From: Xanthobacteraceae bacterium
Lineage (GTDB): Bacteria; Pseudomonadota; Alphaproteobacteria; Rhizobiales; Xanthobacteraceae
NCBI GenBank assembly: GCA_019635635.1
Contig: JAHBZB010000003.1
Span: forward strand, 1-64,000
Reading direction: 5' to 3'
Length of the DNA stretch: 64,000 nt
Part shown: piece by piece, positions 31,058-40,476 of the stretch
How the letters are laid out: each line of letters begins with the position of its first letter
How positions within the stretch are numbered: position 1 is the stretch's first letter
Position numbers and translations under genes: made by a program
Notes under the pieces: generated by a model
Told to the model about the DNA's origin: nothing
What the model saw: only the letters and a program-made list of their open reading frames with translations
Databases searched by the model: none

Positions 31058-31435
31058 GTGGCCCGTATCGCAGGCGTCAACCTTCCGACCGGCAAGCGCG
31101 TCGTTATCGCGCTCCAGTACATTCACGGCATCGGGCAGCAGCGCGCCCAGAAGATCGTCGATGAACTGAAGATTCCGGCCGAGCGCCGCATCAACCAGCT
31201 CACCGATCAGGAAGTGCTCCAGATCCGCGAAATGATCGACCGCGACTACGTCGTGGAAGGCGATCTGCGCCGCGAAGTTACGCTCAACATCAAGCGCCTG
31301 CAGGATCTCGGTTGCTACCGCGGTCTTCGTCACCGCAAGGGCCTGCCGGTCCACGGTCAGCGCACGCATACCAACGCGCGCACGCGTAAAGGCCCGGCGA
31401 AAGCGATCGCCGGCAAGAAGATGGCAACGCGCTAA
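31058..31435 (+). CDS. rpsM: 30S ribosomal protein S13
   Basis: Head protein contacting P-site tRNA and L5. 125 residues from a GTG start at 31058 that gives [15 protein letters not shown]. It contains [17 protein letters not shown] and the C-terminal [19 protein letters not shown]. It is first gene of the alpha segment. Confidence 0.97.
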   Translation: MARIAGVNLPTGKRVVIALQYIHGIGQQRAQKIVDELKIPAERRINQLTDQEVLQIREMIDRDYVVEGDLRREVTLNIKRLQDLGCYRGLRHRKGLPVHGQRTHTNARTRKGPAKAIAGKKMATR

Positions 31436-31465
31436 GCGCTAACGAAAAAGAGAAACGGGACCGTC

Positions 31466-31855
31466 ATGGCGAAAGAAGCAAAAGTCGTCCGCAAGCGCGA
31501 GCGCAAGAATATCGCGGCCGGCGTCGCGCATGTCGCGGCTTCGTTCAACAACACGATGATCACCATCACCGACGTGCAGGGCAACACCATCGCCTGGTCG
31601 TCGTCGGGCACGATGGGCTTCAAGGGTTCGCGCAAGTCCACGCCTTACGCGGCACAGGTCGCCGCCGAGGACGCCGCGAAGAAGGCCGCCGAGCACGGCA
31701 TGCGTACGCTCGAAGTGGAAGTTTCCGGTCCTGGTTCGGGCCGCGAGTCGGCGCTTCGCGCGCTGCAGGCTGCGGGCTTCACCGTGACGTCGATCCGCGA
31801 CGTGACGCCGATCCCGCATAACGGTTGCCGTCCGCGCAAGCGCCGGCGCGTTTAA
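31466..31855 (+). CDS. rpsK: 30S ribosomal protein S11
   Basis: Platform protein lining the mRNA exit. 129 residues. Contains [19 protein letters not shown] and the C-terminal [18 protein letters not shown] signature, in which the Asn-Gly pair is the site of isoaspartate formation in E. coli. Confidence 0.97.
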   Translation: MAKEAKVVRKRERKNIAAGVAHVAASFNNTMITITDVQGNTIAWSSSGTMGFKGSRKSTPYAAQVAAEDAAKKAAEHGMRTLEVEVSGPGSGRESALRALQAAGFTVTSIRDVTPIPHNGCRPRKRRRV

Positions 31856-31944
31856 GAGTTTCGTTTCCGGCTCCGGCCGGGTTCTGGAGAATCGCCGCGC
31901 TTGCCGCGGTCGCGAGGCAACGGCCCCGCACAAAGGACGTAAGG

Positions 31945-32970
31945 ATGACGACTGTGATCCAGAAAAACTGGCAGGAGTTGATCAAGCCCGAGAAGCTCAA
32001 TGTGCAGGGCGGGCCGGATCCGAAGCGTTTTGCCACCGTGATCGCCGAACCGCTCGAGCGCGGCTTCGGCCTGACGCTCGGCAACGCGCTGCGCCGTATC
32101 CTGCTCTCGTCGTTGCAGGGTGCAGCGGTGACCTCGGTGCAGATCGACGGCGTGCTGCACGAGTTCTCGTCGATCCCCGGCGTGCGCGAAGACGTCACCG
32201 ACATCGTGCTGAACATCAAGGACATCGCGATCAAGATGCAGGGCGAAGGCCCGAAGCGCATGGTCGTGAAGAAGACGGGCCCGGGCACCGTCACCGCCGG
32301 CGACATTCAGACCGTCGGCGACGTGCAGGTACTCAATCCCGATCTCCAGATCTGCACGCTCGATGACGGCGCCGAAATCCGCATGGAATTCACCGTCAAC
32401 ACCGGCAAGGGCTATGTCCCGTCGGATCGCAACCGCGCGGAAGATTCGCCGATCGGCCTGATCCCGGTCGACAGCCTCTATTCGCCGGTGCGCAAGGTTT
32501 CGTATCGCGTCGAGAACACCCGCGAAGGGCAGATCCTCGACTACGACAAGCTGACCATGACGATTGAAACCAACGGTTCGATCACGCCGGAAGACGCGCT
32601 CGCTTATTCCGCGCGCATCCTGCAGGACCAGCTCAACATCTTCGTGAACTTCGAAGAGCCCCGCCGCGAAGTCGAGGCGGCGCCGATGCAGGAACTGCCG
32701 TTCCCGCCGGCGATGCTCAAGAAGGTGGACGAGCTCGAGCTTTCGGTTCGCTCGGCGAACTGCCTGAAGAACGACAACATCGTCTATATCGGCGACCTCA
32801 TACAGAAGTCGGAAGCGGAAATGCTCCGCACTCCGAACTTCGGCCGCAAGTCGCTGAACGAAATCAAGGAAGTGCTCGCGACCATGGGCCTGCACCTCGG
32901 CATGGAAGTGCAGGGCTGGCCGCCGGAGAACATCGAAGAACTCGCGAAGCGCTTCGAGGACCATTACTGA
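31945..32970 (+). CDS. rpoA: DNA-directed RNA polymerase subunit alpha
   Basis: Assembly platform and promoter UP-element/activator contact subunit. 341 residues. The N-terminal domain has [20 protein letters not shown]; the C-terminal domain (about residues 255-330) has [15 protein letters not shown] and [16 protein letters not shown]. The start is preceded by GTAAGG. In-frame upstream ATG codons would lie inside rpsK and were not used. Confidence 0.97.
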   Translation: MTTVIQKNWQELIKPEKLNVQGGPDPKRFATVIAEPLERGFGLTLGNALRRILLSSLQGAAVTSVQIDGVLHEFSSIPGVREDVTDIVLNIKDIAIKMQGEGPKRMVVKKTGPGTVTAGDIQTVGDVQVLNPDLQICTLDDGAEIRMEFTVNTGKGYVPSDRNRAEDSPIGLIPVDSLYSPVRKVSYRVENTREGQILDYDKLTMTIETNGSITPEDALAYSARILQDQLNIFVNFEEPRREVEAAPMQELPFPPAMLKKVDELELSVRSANCLKNDNIVYIGDLIQKSEAEMLRTPNFGRKSLNEIKEVLATMGLHLGMEVQGWPPENIEELAKRFEDHY

Positions 32971-33000
32971 GGCGCGCATCGCGCTTCGGAGGAAAGAACT

Positions 33001-33447
33001 ATGCGTCACGGAAAAACCAACCGCCGCTTCAACCGCCGCCCCGAGCACCGCAAGGCGATGCTCGCGAACATGGCAGCGTCGCTCATCACGCACGAGCAGA
33101 TCGTCACCACGCTGCCGAAGGCGAAGGACATCCGTCCGATCGTCGAGAAGCTGGTGACCCTCGGCAAGAAGGCGAGCCTGCACGCGCGCCGTCAGGCGAT
33201 CTCGGAAATGCGCGACCGCGACGCCGTGAAGAAGCTCTTCGACGTGCTCGCGCCGCGCTACGCGTCGCGCCAGGGCGGCTACCTTCGCATCATCAAGGCA
33301 GGCTTCCGCTATGGCGACATGGCGCCGATGGCCGTGATCGAATTCGTCGACCGCGACGAGAGCGCCAAGGGCAAGGACGATCTCGCCCGTCACGAGGCTT
33401 TCCTCGCGACCCAGCCGAAGGAAGAGCAGCAGGCCGTTCCGGCCTGA
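33001..33447 (+). CDS. rplQ: 50S ribosomal protein L17
   Basis: Last gene of the alpha operon, 148 residues. [20 protein letters not shown] and [20 protein letters not shown] are diagnostic. The C-terminus is an acidic/Gln-rich extension of about 20 residues. A terminator follows 23 nt after the stop. Confidence 0.97.
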   Translation: MRHGKTNRRFNRRPEHRKAMLANMAASLITHEQIVTTLPKAKDIRPIVEKLVTLGKKASLHARRQAISEMRDRDAVKKLFDVLAPRYASRQGGYLRIIKAGFRYGDMAPMAVIEFVDRDESAKGKDDLARHEAFLATQPKEEQQAVPA

Positions 33448-33467
33448 TCGGCAGCGAAAACGAATAG

Positions 33468-33500
33468 AAGCCCCGGCCATCGCGCCGGGGTTTTGCTTTT
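33468..33500 (+). terminator. Intrinsic terminator after rplQ
   Basis: CCCCGGC (33471-33477) pairs with GCCGGGG (33484-33490), followed by TTTTGCTTTT. It marks the end of the ribosomal supercluster. Confidence 0.88.
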
Positions 33501-33542
33501 GAAGACGACCGCCGGTTCGCGCTGCGCCGGCCCAAGGGGTGA

Positions 33543-33710
33543 ATGCGGATGTTCTGGCAGGCGACCTTTTTCTCGGCGGCGAATTCCGCAATGGCGTTTT
33601 ATGCGCTCTCGCTCGGACGCCCCGCGGCGGCCGCCGCCTGTATCGCTGTTTCGGCGCTCGGTTGCCTGTTCGCCGGGATGGTCAGGAAGCGCGTTTCCGA
33701 AAGCGTCTAA
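33543..33710 (+). CDS. Small hydrophobic membrane protein
   Basis: 55 residues, no family recognised. It begins MRMFWQATFFSAANSAMAFY; two hydrophobic stretches (about residues 4-24 and 28-46) suggest a helical hairpin, followed by a basic tail MVRKRVSES. There is no strong ribosome binding site, so coding status is moderate, but hydrophobicity and GC-rich third positions fit a real gene. It is the only open frame of note between the rplQ terminator and the YidB-like gene. Confidence 0.45.
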   Translation: MRMFWQATFFSAANSAMAFYALSLGRPAAAAACIAVSALGCLFAGMVRKRVSESV

Positions 33711-33832
33711 CCGTCCGCGGCGCCGCGCGGATTTTATTTTCCGCCGCGCATTGAAAAGCAGTCCCGCTGTCATACTTGGAACTTTCCGCAGGCGTATTCG
33801 TTTACGGTCGCTGCGGTACGGGAGGTACTTTC

Positions 33833-34297
33833 ATGGACGCGAAGCGCGGTTTTCCCTCAATGACGGCTTTGCTCGCGATGCTGGCCATCGCGGGCTACCA
33901 GAACCGGGACAAGATTTCCGAGGTTCTCGGCAAACTGAATACGCCCGGCCCGGACGGCAAGGGCGGCATCGGCGGCCTGCTTGAAAAACTCGGGCTCGAT
34001 ACCAAGTCCGCGAGCGCGGGCAGCATCCTTCCGGGCGGCCTTGGCGAGTTGCTCGACCGTTTCAAGCAGAACGGTCAGGGCGAGAAAGCCGAATCCTGGG
34101 TGAAAACCGGCACGAACCAGTCCTGTGCGCCCGCCGATCTCGAAAAAGCGCTCGGCGCGGACGTGATCGAAACGCTGACGCAGCACACTGGCCTTTCCAA
34201 GGACGAACTGCTTTCGCGCCTGTGCAAGGAATTGCCGGATGCGGTCGATAAGTACACGCCGCAAGGTCACGTTCCTGCCACCGAAGGGAGAGCGTAA
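33833..34297 (+). CDS. YidB-like protein (DUF937 family)
   Basis: 154 residues, of unknown function in the family; cytosolic or periplasmic, no signal peptide evident. Gly-rich central segment GKGGIGGLLEKLGL and SILPGGLGELLDRFKQNGQG, then SWVKTGTNQSCAPADLEKAL and HTGLSKDELLSRLCKELPDAVDKYTPQG, the typical YidB C-terminus. The start at 33833 was chosen because GGAGGT lies seven bases upstream; an in-frame ATG at 33776 has none. It is immediately followed by a membrane protein gene, suggesting a stress-related pair. Confidence 0.85.
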   Translation: MDAKRGFPSMTALLAMLAIAGYQNRDKISEVLGKLNTPGPDGKGGIGGLLEKLGLDTKSASAGSILPGGLGELLDRFKQNGQGEKAESWVKTGTNQSCAPADLEKALGADVIETLTQHTGLSKDELLSRLCKELPDAVDKYTPQGHVPATEGRA

Positions 34298-34298
34298 A

Positions 34299-34562
34299 AT
34301 GGGATTCATCTGGACCATCATCATCGGCTTCATCGCCGGCGTGATCGCGAAGTTCGTGATGCCGGGCGACAACGAGCCTTCCGGCTTCATCCTCACGACG
34401 ATCCTCGGCATCGTCGGCGCATTCGTCGCGACCTGGCTCGGACAGGCGCTCGGCTGGTACGCGCCGGGGCAGGGTGCCGGTCTCATCGGCGCCATCGTCG
34501 GCGCGGTTATCGTGCTCTTCGTGTGGGGCATGGTCGTCAAGCAGCGCGCGACCGGCGTGTAA
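34299..34562 (+). CDS. GlsB/YeaQ/YmgE family membrane protein
   Basis: 87 residues with three hydrophobic spans, matching the transglycosylase-associated protein family. Its members are small inner-membrane proteins often induced in general stress. The signature GFIAGVIAKFVMPG and GFILTTILGIVGAFVATWLG are present. The gene starts one base after the YidB-like stop with GGGAGAGC upstream, and a terminator follows. Confidence 0.9.
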   Translation: MGFIWTIIIGFIAGVIAKFVMPGDNEPSGFILTTILGIVGAFVATWLGQALGWYAPGQGAGLIGAIVGAVIVLFVWGMVVKQRATGV

Positions 34563-34584
34563 TCGCGCCGTTCAAGGATCGAGG

Positions 34585-34618
34585 AAAACCCCGGCCAATG
34601 CGCCGGGGTTTTTCGTTT
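34585..34618 (+). terminator. Intrinsic terminator
   Basis: AACCCCGGC (34587-34595) pairs with GCCGGGGTT (34602-34610), followed by TTTCGTTTC. It ends the YidB/GlsB pair. Confidence 0.85.
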
Positions 34619-34722
34619 CAATTTCCTAGAATACGCGACGTTTACCCTGCCGCGGGTTCCACAAGTTCCATCGGAACGCACAAGATCGCCGAAAGCTTTT
34701 CCTCCTGCTGATGGAGGAGCCC

Positions 34723-34947
34723 ATGGCCTCAAGATCCTTTCCCGTCCTGCGTTGTGGCGAGTGCGGTGAAAACATGCGGCTGATCGCGGTTTGCGAGAAG
34801 CCGGAAGAGGGCACCGAAACCCGCTTCTACGAATGTTCGAATCCGGTCTGCCGCGATTCATTCAGGGCCTGCGTTCCCAGCTTGCGCACGCAAGGCTGGA
34901 TCGGTCTTCGCCGGGATCTGGAAGCCACGGCGCGGAAGCCGCACTGA
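34723..34947 (+). CDS. Small zinc-ribbon-like protein
   Basis: 74 residues, no named family recognised. Two cysteine pairs, CGEC near residue 11 and CSNPVC at about residues 38-43, have the spacing of a single zinc ribbon, followed by a basic tail. ATG 34723 was preferred over 34711 because GGAGG at 34713-34717 would serve as ribosome binding site. It is monocistronic, between two terminators. Role unknown; nucleic-acid or protein binding is inference. Confidence 0.7.
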   Translation: MASRSFPVLRCGECGENMRLIAVCEKPEEGTETRFYECSNPVCRDSFRACVPSLRTQGWIGLRRDLEATARKPH

Positions 34948-34971
34948 CATCCCTCCATCCGGTCCCACGAA

Positions 34972-35002
34972 CTGCCCCGGCCCCGCGCCGGGGCAATTTT
35001 CG
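34972..35002 (+). terminator. Intrinsic terminator
   Basis: TGCCCCGGC (34973-34981) pairs with GCCGGGGCA (34986-34994), then ATTTT. It follows the zinc-ribbon gene. Confidence 0.8.
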
Positions 35003-35128
35003 TGCGTATTCCGGTATTATTTTCCGGCTACGGCACCCTTAACCACTTGGATTTCGGGATATTTCCGATTTTCGCCCCGATTGGCGGTAATCTGCGGGCG
35101 GGGCTAGAGGCTGGCGAGGGATTCTCGG

Positions 35129-35611
35129 GTGTTCGCGCGTTTATTCGGACCGCTTGCTGCGGCGTTGACGCTGTTTTGCGCCGGCTGCACGACGTTCGAC
35201 ACCAATAACGAAGATGTCGTGACCTTCGTTTTCGCGCAGCCGACCGGGGTATGCGAAGTCTTCGTCGGCAATACTTCCTACGGTCAGGTTTCGATTGCGA
35301 AGTCCGCGATCGGCGTGCCGCGCGGCAACGAGCCGCTGCGCCTGTCGTGCGCCGCGGAAGCATTCGCGCCGGTGTCGGCGGAAGTCTCGATCGTGCGGGC
35401 ACGCGACGAGAAGCTCGACGTGCTCGGCGTCGGCGTGCTGACGCCGCAGGCGCTTGGAGCGCGCGTGACCGAGCCGATCACCAACATCACCGGCCCGAGT
35501 CCGCTTCCTAATCCGCTTTCGACCGAGAAGACCGGCTATCCGCCGCGCATCACCATCGATATCGCGCAGCGCGCGATCCTGGTGCCGAAGGGCTGGCAGA
35601 CGCGGATGTAA
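35129..35611 (+). CDS. Predicted lipoprotein
   Basis: 160 residues, no family recognised. The signal sequence LFGPLAAALTLFCAGC ends in a lipobox-like CAGC with the candidate lipidated cysteine at residue 20. The mature part contains GVCEVFVGNTSYGQVSIAKSA and a second Cys in LRLSCAAEA, then a proline-rich C-terminus. The GTG start at 35129 has GCGAGGG upstream. It is probably envelope-anchored. Confidence 0.75.
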   Translation: MFARLFGPLAAALTLFCAGCTTFDTNNEDVVTFVFAQPTGVCEVFVGNTSYGQVSIAKSAIGVPRGNEPLRLSCAAEAFAPVSAEVSIVRARDEKLDVLGVGVLTPQALGARVTEPITNITGPSPLPNPLSTEKTGYPPRITIDIAQRAILVPKGWQTRM

Positions 35612-35643
35612 AAAAGCAAAACCCGGAGCGCGTACGCTCCGGG
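35611..35643 (-). terminator. Terminator of the porin gene
   Basis: CCCGGAGCG (35622-35630) and CGCTCCGGG (35635-35643) form a 9-bp stem. On the minus strand it is followed by TTTTGCTTTTTT, so it terminates the leftward porin gene. Confidence 0.8.
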
Positions 35644-35669
35644 GACGTTGTCGGTCACGAGAGAGAAAA

Positions 35670-37085
35670 TCAGAACGTGAGCTGCATCCGGCCGGCGAAG
35701 ACGTCGTAGTCGGCGCTGAGGTTGGTGCCGACGGCGTCGAACTTTTCGACTTCGCCGTGAATCCAGTTGAACATGAAGCGGATGTTCTGGTTCGGATACC
35801 AGTTGATGCCCGCGGTCACGTTGCGCTGGACGCCGCCGCGGACGGGTGCCGCGACATCGGTGTCGTTCAGGTCGGCGTGGCTGTAGCGAAGCGCCAGTTC
35901 CCATGCGCCCCAGCCGTCGGAGCCCATGAGGAACGGCCGTTTCGGATTGATGCCGCCGAAGGCACCGTTGCTCTCGCTGTAGCGGCGCGCTTCGCCGGTG
36001 AGGGTATAGGCCGCCTGCACGTAGCCGCCGTTGAAGCTCAGGTCGCCGCCGACCGTGCGTTGCAGGTTGTAGTTGAAGTACTCGCCCTGGAAGTAGAGGT
36101 TCCGGTACGCAAACGCGGTGCCGCCGCTGAGGACGTCGGCGCTTTCGACGTTGGCGAGGACGCCCGTGTCGAGAATGCGAAGACCCGGATCGATCCGGAC
36201 TTCGGGACGGTCGCGCATCCGCAACTGGTCGCTTACCGCGGGTGTGATCAGGCGCAGATAGTCGCCTTCGACCAGCCAGGTAAAGTCGTCGTTGCGAACC
36301 GGTACGAATACGCCGCGCGCGGTGAGGCCGACCGAGACGCGCTCGTCGTGGTCCTGTCCGATCGAGGGGCCGGTGAGGTAGCTGCCGAACCAGTGGCTCT
36401 TGCCGAAGGTACGGAAGCCGAACGCCGAACGGTTGTCGCCCGCGGCGATATCGACCGCGAGCACCTGCGGGGTTGCGCGCTCCATGAACAGGATATTGTT
36501 GGAGCCGAGCTGTTCGTCGAGCGTATAGGGCACGTCCATATAGCCCGCTTCGATCCAGGTCTTGCCGAAGCCCTTGTAGGTGATGAAGGCGTTATTGATC
36601 TGGGCGTTGCCGGTGATGTCTTCGGAGCCGCCGAATTCGCCGACCAGCGTCCAGTTCCAGTCGCGGATGAAGGTGCCGGTCAGGCCAATACGCATGCGGC
36701 GGGCGTTGACGCCGTTGTGCGCGTTCTGGTCGCCCGCGGGCAGCGCGGCTGACGGACGCCAGTCATATCCGCCGAAGTCGAGATGGAGGCGGCCGGTGAT
36801 GTAGATGCAGTTGAACTTGTCGGGGCTGCAAATTCCCGGGCGGTTGCCGGAAGTCATGACCACGATCGGGTCCTTCGGCGCTTTCGCCTTGATCGGCGCG
36901 TAGAGCGGGCGGCGCTCCTGTTCGTTGACGCGGCCGCGCAGGGTTTCGACCTGCCGCTGCAACTGGGCGAGCTGCGCCCGCATTTTCTCGAGTTCCTGTG
37001 CGCTGGTTTCCTGCGCACTGGCCGTTCCGGCCATCAGTGCCGCGGCGAGGCCCGCCGTTGCGATGCCCCAAGTTGTCCGTCTCAT
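35670..37085 (-). CDS. Phosphate-selective-type (OprO/OprP) outer-membrane porin
   Basis: 471 residues with a cleavable signal peptide (ends MAGTASA), a short periplasmic coiled coil (about residues 30-60, QLAQLQRQVETLRGRV), and a beta-barrel with alternating aromatic strands. It ends in phenylalanine (RMQLTF), the outer-membrane assembly signal. The segment RMRIGLTGTFIRDWNWTLVGEFGG is typical of the family. Substrate cannot be read from sequence; phosphate or pyrophosphate is the family precedent only. It is divergent from a Do-type periplasmic protease, sharing a 335-bp regulatory gap. Confidence 0.85.
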   Translation of the reverse strand: MRRTTWGIATAGLAAALMAGTASAQETSAQELEKMRAQLAQLQRQVETLRGRVNEQERRPLYAPIKAKAPKDPIVVMTSGNRPGICSPDKFNCIYITGRLHLDFGGYDWRPSAALPAGDQNAHNGVNARRMRIGLTGTFIRDWNWTLVGEFGGSEDITGNAQINNAFITYKGFGKTWIEAGYMDVPYTLDEQLGSNNILFMERATPQVLAVDIAAGDNRSAFGFRTFGKSHWFGSYLTGPSIGQDHDERVSVGLTARGVFVPVRNDDFTWLVEGDYLRLITPAVSDQLRMRDRPEVRIDPGLRILDTGVLANVESADVLSGGTAFAYRNLYFQGEYFNYNLQRTVGGDLSFNGGYVQAAYTLTGEARRYSESNGAFGGINPKRPFLMGSDGWGAWELALRYSHADLNDTDVAAPVRGGVQRNVTAGINWYPNQNIRFMFNWIHGEVEKFDAVGTNLSADYDVFAGRMQLTF

Positions 37086-37250
37086 GTTCTAACCCCTCGT
37101 TGGCGCGGGCGAACCGGGCGCAAGTCCGCGCATGCACGGCGAACACCTTTGTCCGCCGCGTTGGCTCTCTCTAATTTTCAAGACGCCCGATCTGACCCCT
37201 TGGGAGAGGGTTGAGCCCCGTAGCCTCCCGATCGCCACTCCGAACGTAGC

Positions 37251-37357
37251 GAAACCGGCCGGTTTCCGGCTTCGCGCGGATTACGCTAGGAAGCGTTTGT
37301 AACGGTTTTGCCCAAACTGCATGACAAACCGTTCCACGGCGGCTTCTGTGCTATAAA
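37251..37357. promoter_or_regulatory. AAACCG half-site array and promoter between porin and protease
   Basis: GAAACCGGCCGGTTTC (37251-37266) is a perfect 16-bp palindrome. AACGGTTT (37301-37308) and AAACCGTT (37326-37333) form an inverted repeat with a 17-bp spacer. All four arms share the core AAACCG. TATAAA at 37352-37357 is a plausible -10 for the rightward protease gene, placing the nearest arms in the activator position. No confident -35 was found. The rest of the 335-bp gap holds nothing else I can support. Confidence 0.45.
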
Positions 37358-37420
37358 TGCAACGTAAAAATCGGCATCTCGCGCTTTATGCGCGCGCATG
37401 CCGCAGTTGAAGGTAGAACG

Positions 37421-38833
37421 ATGACGACGATCCGTTTGCTGCTGGTTGCGCTCTGCGCCGTAGTTTTCCCTGGCGCGGCGAACGCGCAGACGAAGCAGGT
37501 GCCGGTAACGCGCGCCGAAATGGCGCTTTCGTTCGCGCCGACAGTGAAGAAGGCCGCGCCCGCGGTCGTCAACGTCTATGCGTTGAAGCGCTCGCAGCAG
37601 CGGCCGAACAATCCGTTCATGGACGACGAATTCTTCCGCCGCTTCTTCGGCACCGCGCCGCAGGGTTCGATGCCGATGGAGCGCGTGCAGCGCTCGCTCG
37701 GCTCCGGCGTGATCGTGCACGAAAGCGGCCTGGTGATTACCAACCACCACGTCATCAACGGCGCGGACGAAATCCGCGTGGCGCTGAACGACCGGCGCGA
37801 GTTCGAGGCGGAAGTCGTGCTGCGCGATCCGCGCTCCGATCTTGCGGTGCTGAGACTTCTGAAAACGAAAGAGCGTTTCTCGCCGATCGAAATTGCCGAC
37901 TCCGACGAAGTGGAGGTCGGCGATCTCGTGCTTGCGATCGGCGATCCGTTTGGCGTCGGCCAGACCGTAACGCAAGGCATCGTGTCGGCGACCGCGCGCA
38001 CGCGCGTCGGCATCACCGACTTCCAGTTCTTCATCCAGACCGACGCCGCGATCAATCCCGGCAACTCCGGCGGTGCGCTGGTGGACGTGAACGGGCGGCT
38101 CGTCGGTATCAACACCGCGATCTTCTCGCGCTCCGGCGGCTCACACGGCATCGGCTTCGCTATTCCGACCAACATGGTCAAGGTGGTGCTGGCCTCTGCA
38201 CTTGCCGGCAACAAGCTGGTGGCGCGGCCGTATTTCGGCGCGCGGTTGCAGCCGGTGACGGCGGAAATCGCCGAGAGCCTGAACCTGAAACGCCCCGCGG
38301 GCGCGCTGATCGCGAGCATCATGCCGGCCAGCCCGGCCGCGAAAGCGGGCCTGCGCGCGGGCGACGTGATTATCGAGGTCGACGGCATCCCGGTCGACGA
38401 CCCGGCGGCGCTGAACTACCGCTATGCGCTCAAAGCCATCGGCAGCAGCGCCAATCTCACAGTCGAGCGCAACGGAAAGACCATCACGCTTGCGATCAAG
38501 CTGGAGGCTGCGCCCGAGCGCGAGGCCGACGAGATCGAGATTTCCGCGCGCTCGCCGTTTTCCGGCGCGCGGGTTTCCAACTTCACCAACGAGATCGCGA
38601 ACCGCCTGCGCGCGGACCCCGCGACCGCGGAGGGCATTGTCGTCGTCGATATTTCGCAGGGCTCGACCGCGGAGCGGGTAGGGCTTCGTCCGGGTGACGT
38701 CATTCTCGAGGTCAACGGCACCAAGATCGAGAACACCGGCGATCTCGACCGGCTTGCGCGCTCCGACGCGCGGCTCTGGCGCATCACGATCACGCGCGGC
38801 GGCCAGCGCCGCAGCGTCGTCATCCGCGGATGA
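37421..38833 (+). CDS. Do-family periplasmic serine endoprotease (DegP/DegQ type)
   Basis: Degrades or holds misfolded envelope proteins. 470 residues from ATG 37421, which gives a signal peptide ending AANA. The trypsin-like triad is visible: H110 in TNHHV, D140 in RSDLAV and S216 in GNSGGA. Two PDZ domains follow (about residues 265-350 and 390-465, with GLRAGDVIIEVDG and GLRPGDVILEVNG). The upstream AAGGTAGAACG is a weak ribosome binding site. It is coupled to rarA by an ATGA overlap. Confidence 0.93.
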   Translation: MTTIRLLLVALCAVVFPGAANAQTKQVPVTRAEMALSFAPTVKKAAPAVVNVYALKRSQQRPNNPFMDDEFFRRFFGTAPQGSMPMERVQRSLGSGVIVHESGLVITNHHVINGADEIRVALNDRREFEAEVVLRDPRSDLAVLRLLKTKERFSPIEIADSDEVEVGDLVLAIGDPFGVGQTVTQGIVSATARTRVGITDFQFFIQTDAAINPGNSGGALVDVNGRLVGINTAIFSRSGGSHGIGFAIPTNMVKVVLASALAGNKLVARPYFGARLQPVTAEIAESLNLKRPAGALIASIMPASPAAKAGLRAGDVIIEVDGIPVDDPAALNYRYALKAIGSSANLTVERNGKTITLAIKLEAAPEREADEIEISARSPFSGARVSNFTNEIANRLRADPATAEGIVVVDISQGSTAERVGLRPGDVILEVNGTKIENTGDLDRLARSDARLWRITITRGGQRRSVVIRG

Positions 38834-40161
38834 GCGCGAAACGCGCAGCGCCGCAACCGTCGAGCCTGTTCGAGGCGGCGGGTTTCTCCGGCGACGCCCC
38901 GCGCCCGCTTGCCGACAAGCTGCGCCCGCAGACGCTCGCCGAAGTCGTCGGCCAGAAGACGCTGATCGGCCCGGATGGTGCGCTGACGCGCATGTTAGAG
39001 TCCCGCACGCTCGGCTCGCTGATCTTCTGGGGGCCGCCCGGCACCGGCAAGACGACCGTTGCGCGGCTGCTTGCCTTCGAAATCGACCTGCATTTCGAGC
39101 AGGTCTCGGCGATCTTCTCCGGCGTCGCGGAGCTGAAAAAAGTGTTCGACGCCGCCCGCGCGCGGCGCGAAATGGGGAAGGGCACGTTGCTCTTCGTCGA
39201 CGAAATTCATCGCTTCAATCGTGCGCAGCAGGATTCCTTCCTGCCGGTGATGGAGGACGGAACCATCACGCTGGTCGGCGCGACCACCGAGAACCCCTCG
39301 TTCGAACTGAACGCGGCGCTGCTTTCGCGGGCGCGCGTGCTCGTCTTCAAGTCGCTCGATGAAGAAGCGATCGGGGAACTGCTCGCGCGCGCCGAGCAAG
39401 TCGAAGGCAAAAAACTTCCGCTCGATGAAGAAGCGCGCATGACGCTGATCCGCATGGCGGACGGCGACGGCCGCGCGTCGCTGACGCTCGCGGAAGAAGT
39501 CTGGCGCGCAGCGCGCAAGGATGAAGTGTTCAACTCCGGGCGGCTTCAGGAAATCGTGCAGCGCCGTGCGCCGATCTACGACAAGTCGCAGGATGGACAC
39601 TACAATCTTATTTCAGCGCTTCATAAAAGCGTGCGCGGCTCGGACGCGGACGCGGCACTTTATTATCTCGCGCGCATGATGGATGCGGGCGAGAACCCGC
39701 TTTATATCGCGCGCCGCGTGGTGCGGATGGCGGTCGAAGACATCGGGCTTGCCGACCCGCAGGCGCTGGTGATCGCGAACGCGGCCAAGGACGCCTACGA
39801 TTTTCTCGGCAGCCCCGAAGGGGAACTCGCGATCGCGCAAGCCGTAATTTATCTCGCGACCGCGCCGAAATCGAATGCGGGTTATGTCGCTTATAAAGGT
39901 GCGGTACGGGCGGCGAAGGAGGCGGGATCGCTGGTGCCGCCCAAGCACATCCTGAATGCGCCGACAAAGCTGATGAAAGAGGAAGGCTATTCTTCCGGCT
40001 ACGAATACGACCACGACGCGGAAGAAGCGTTCTCAGGGCAGGATTATTTTCCGGAGAAGCTTGGACGGCAGGAATTCTACCAGCCGGTCGAGCGCGGGTT
40101 CGAGCGCGAACTTAAAAAGCGGATGGACTACTGGGCCAAGCTGCGCGCACAGAAGAAGTAA
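38830..40161 (+). CDS. rarA: Replication-associated recombination protein RarA (MgsA)
   Basis: AAA+ clamp-loader-like ATPase acting at stalled replication forks. 443 residues. Walker A GPPGTGKT at 68-75, Walker B LLFVDEIH at about 120-127, sensor 1 GATTENPSFELNAALLSR, then the C-terminal tetramerisation domain with HYNLISALHKSVRGSD. It overlaps the protease stop by four bases. Confidence 0.95.
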   Translation: MSAKRAAPQPSSLFEAAGFSGDAPRPLADKLRPQTLAEVVGQKTLIGPDGALTRMLESRTLGSLIFWGPPGTGKTTVARLLAFEIDLHFEQVSAIFSGVAELKKVFDAARARREMGKGTLLFVDEIHRFNRAQQDSFLPVMEDGTITLVGATTENPSFELNAALLSRARVLVFKSLDEEAIGELLARAEQVEGKKLPLDEEARMTLIRMADGDGRASLTLAEEVWRAARKDEVFNSGRLQEIVQRRAPIYDKSQDGHYNLISALHKSVRGSDADAALYYLARMMDAGENPLYIARRVVRMAVEDIGLADPQALVIANAAKDAYDFLGSPEGELAIAQAVIYLATAPKSNAGYVAYKGAVRAAKEAGSLVPPKHILNAPTKLMKEEGYSSGYEYDHDAEEAFSGQDYFPEKLGRQEFYQPVERGFERELKKRMDYWAKLRAQKK

Positions 40162-40395
40162 TTACTTCTTCGGCTGCACCGGCGTCTCCATGTAGCGCTT
40201 GTCCTGATACGGATTTTTCGAGGTATTCAGGTTCGGAATTGGCGTCGGCGCGGTCTGGATCGGCGGCGTCGAGGTCTGCGCCGGCGGGTTCACACGGATG
40301 GTGCCGGGATCCATACGCTGCTGCGCCATCGACGCGGTCATGCCGAACGCGAAGACCGCGAAAGCGGTAACCGTCATCAACATCGCGTGCCGCAT
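40162..40395 (-). CDS. Small secreted proline-rich protein
   Basis: 77 residues, no family recognised. Signal peptide (FAVFAFGMTASMA) followed by a proline/threonine/glutamine-rich, apparently disordered mature part (PPAQTSTPPIQTAPTPIPN) and a basic tail. GGAGG lies a few bases upstream on the minus strand. It is convergent with rarA, ending directly at its stop codon. Confidence 0.65.
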   Translation of the reverse strand: MRHAMLMTVTAFAVFAFGMTASMAQQRMDPGTIRVNPPAQTSTPPIQTAPTPIPNLNTSKNPYQDKRYMETPVQPKK

Positions 40396-40476
40396 AATTG
40401 CCTCCTTCGGAGCCGCGCCGGCTCCGGAGACTTAAACGCCCGGCCTTAATGGCGGGTTCCCGCAAAGGCTCGTGCT

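Noticed and set aside
33493-33984. 163-codon frame after rplQ in a third frame
   Set aside because: Arg-rich translation overlapping both the small membrane protein and the start of the YidB-like gene; no supporting signals.
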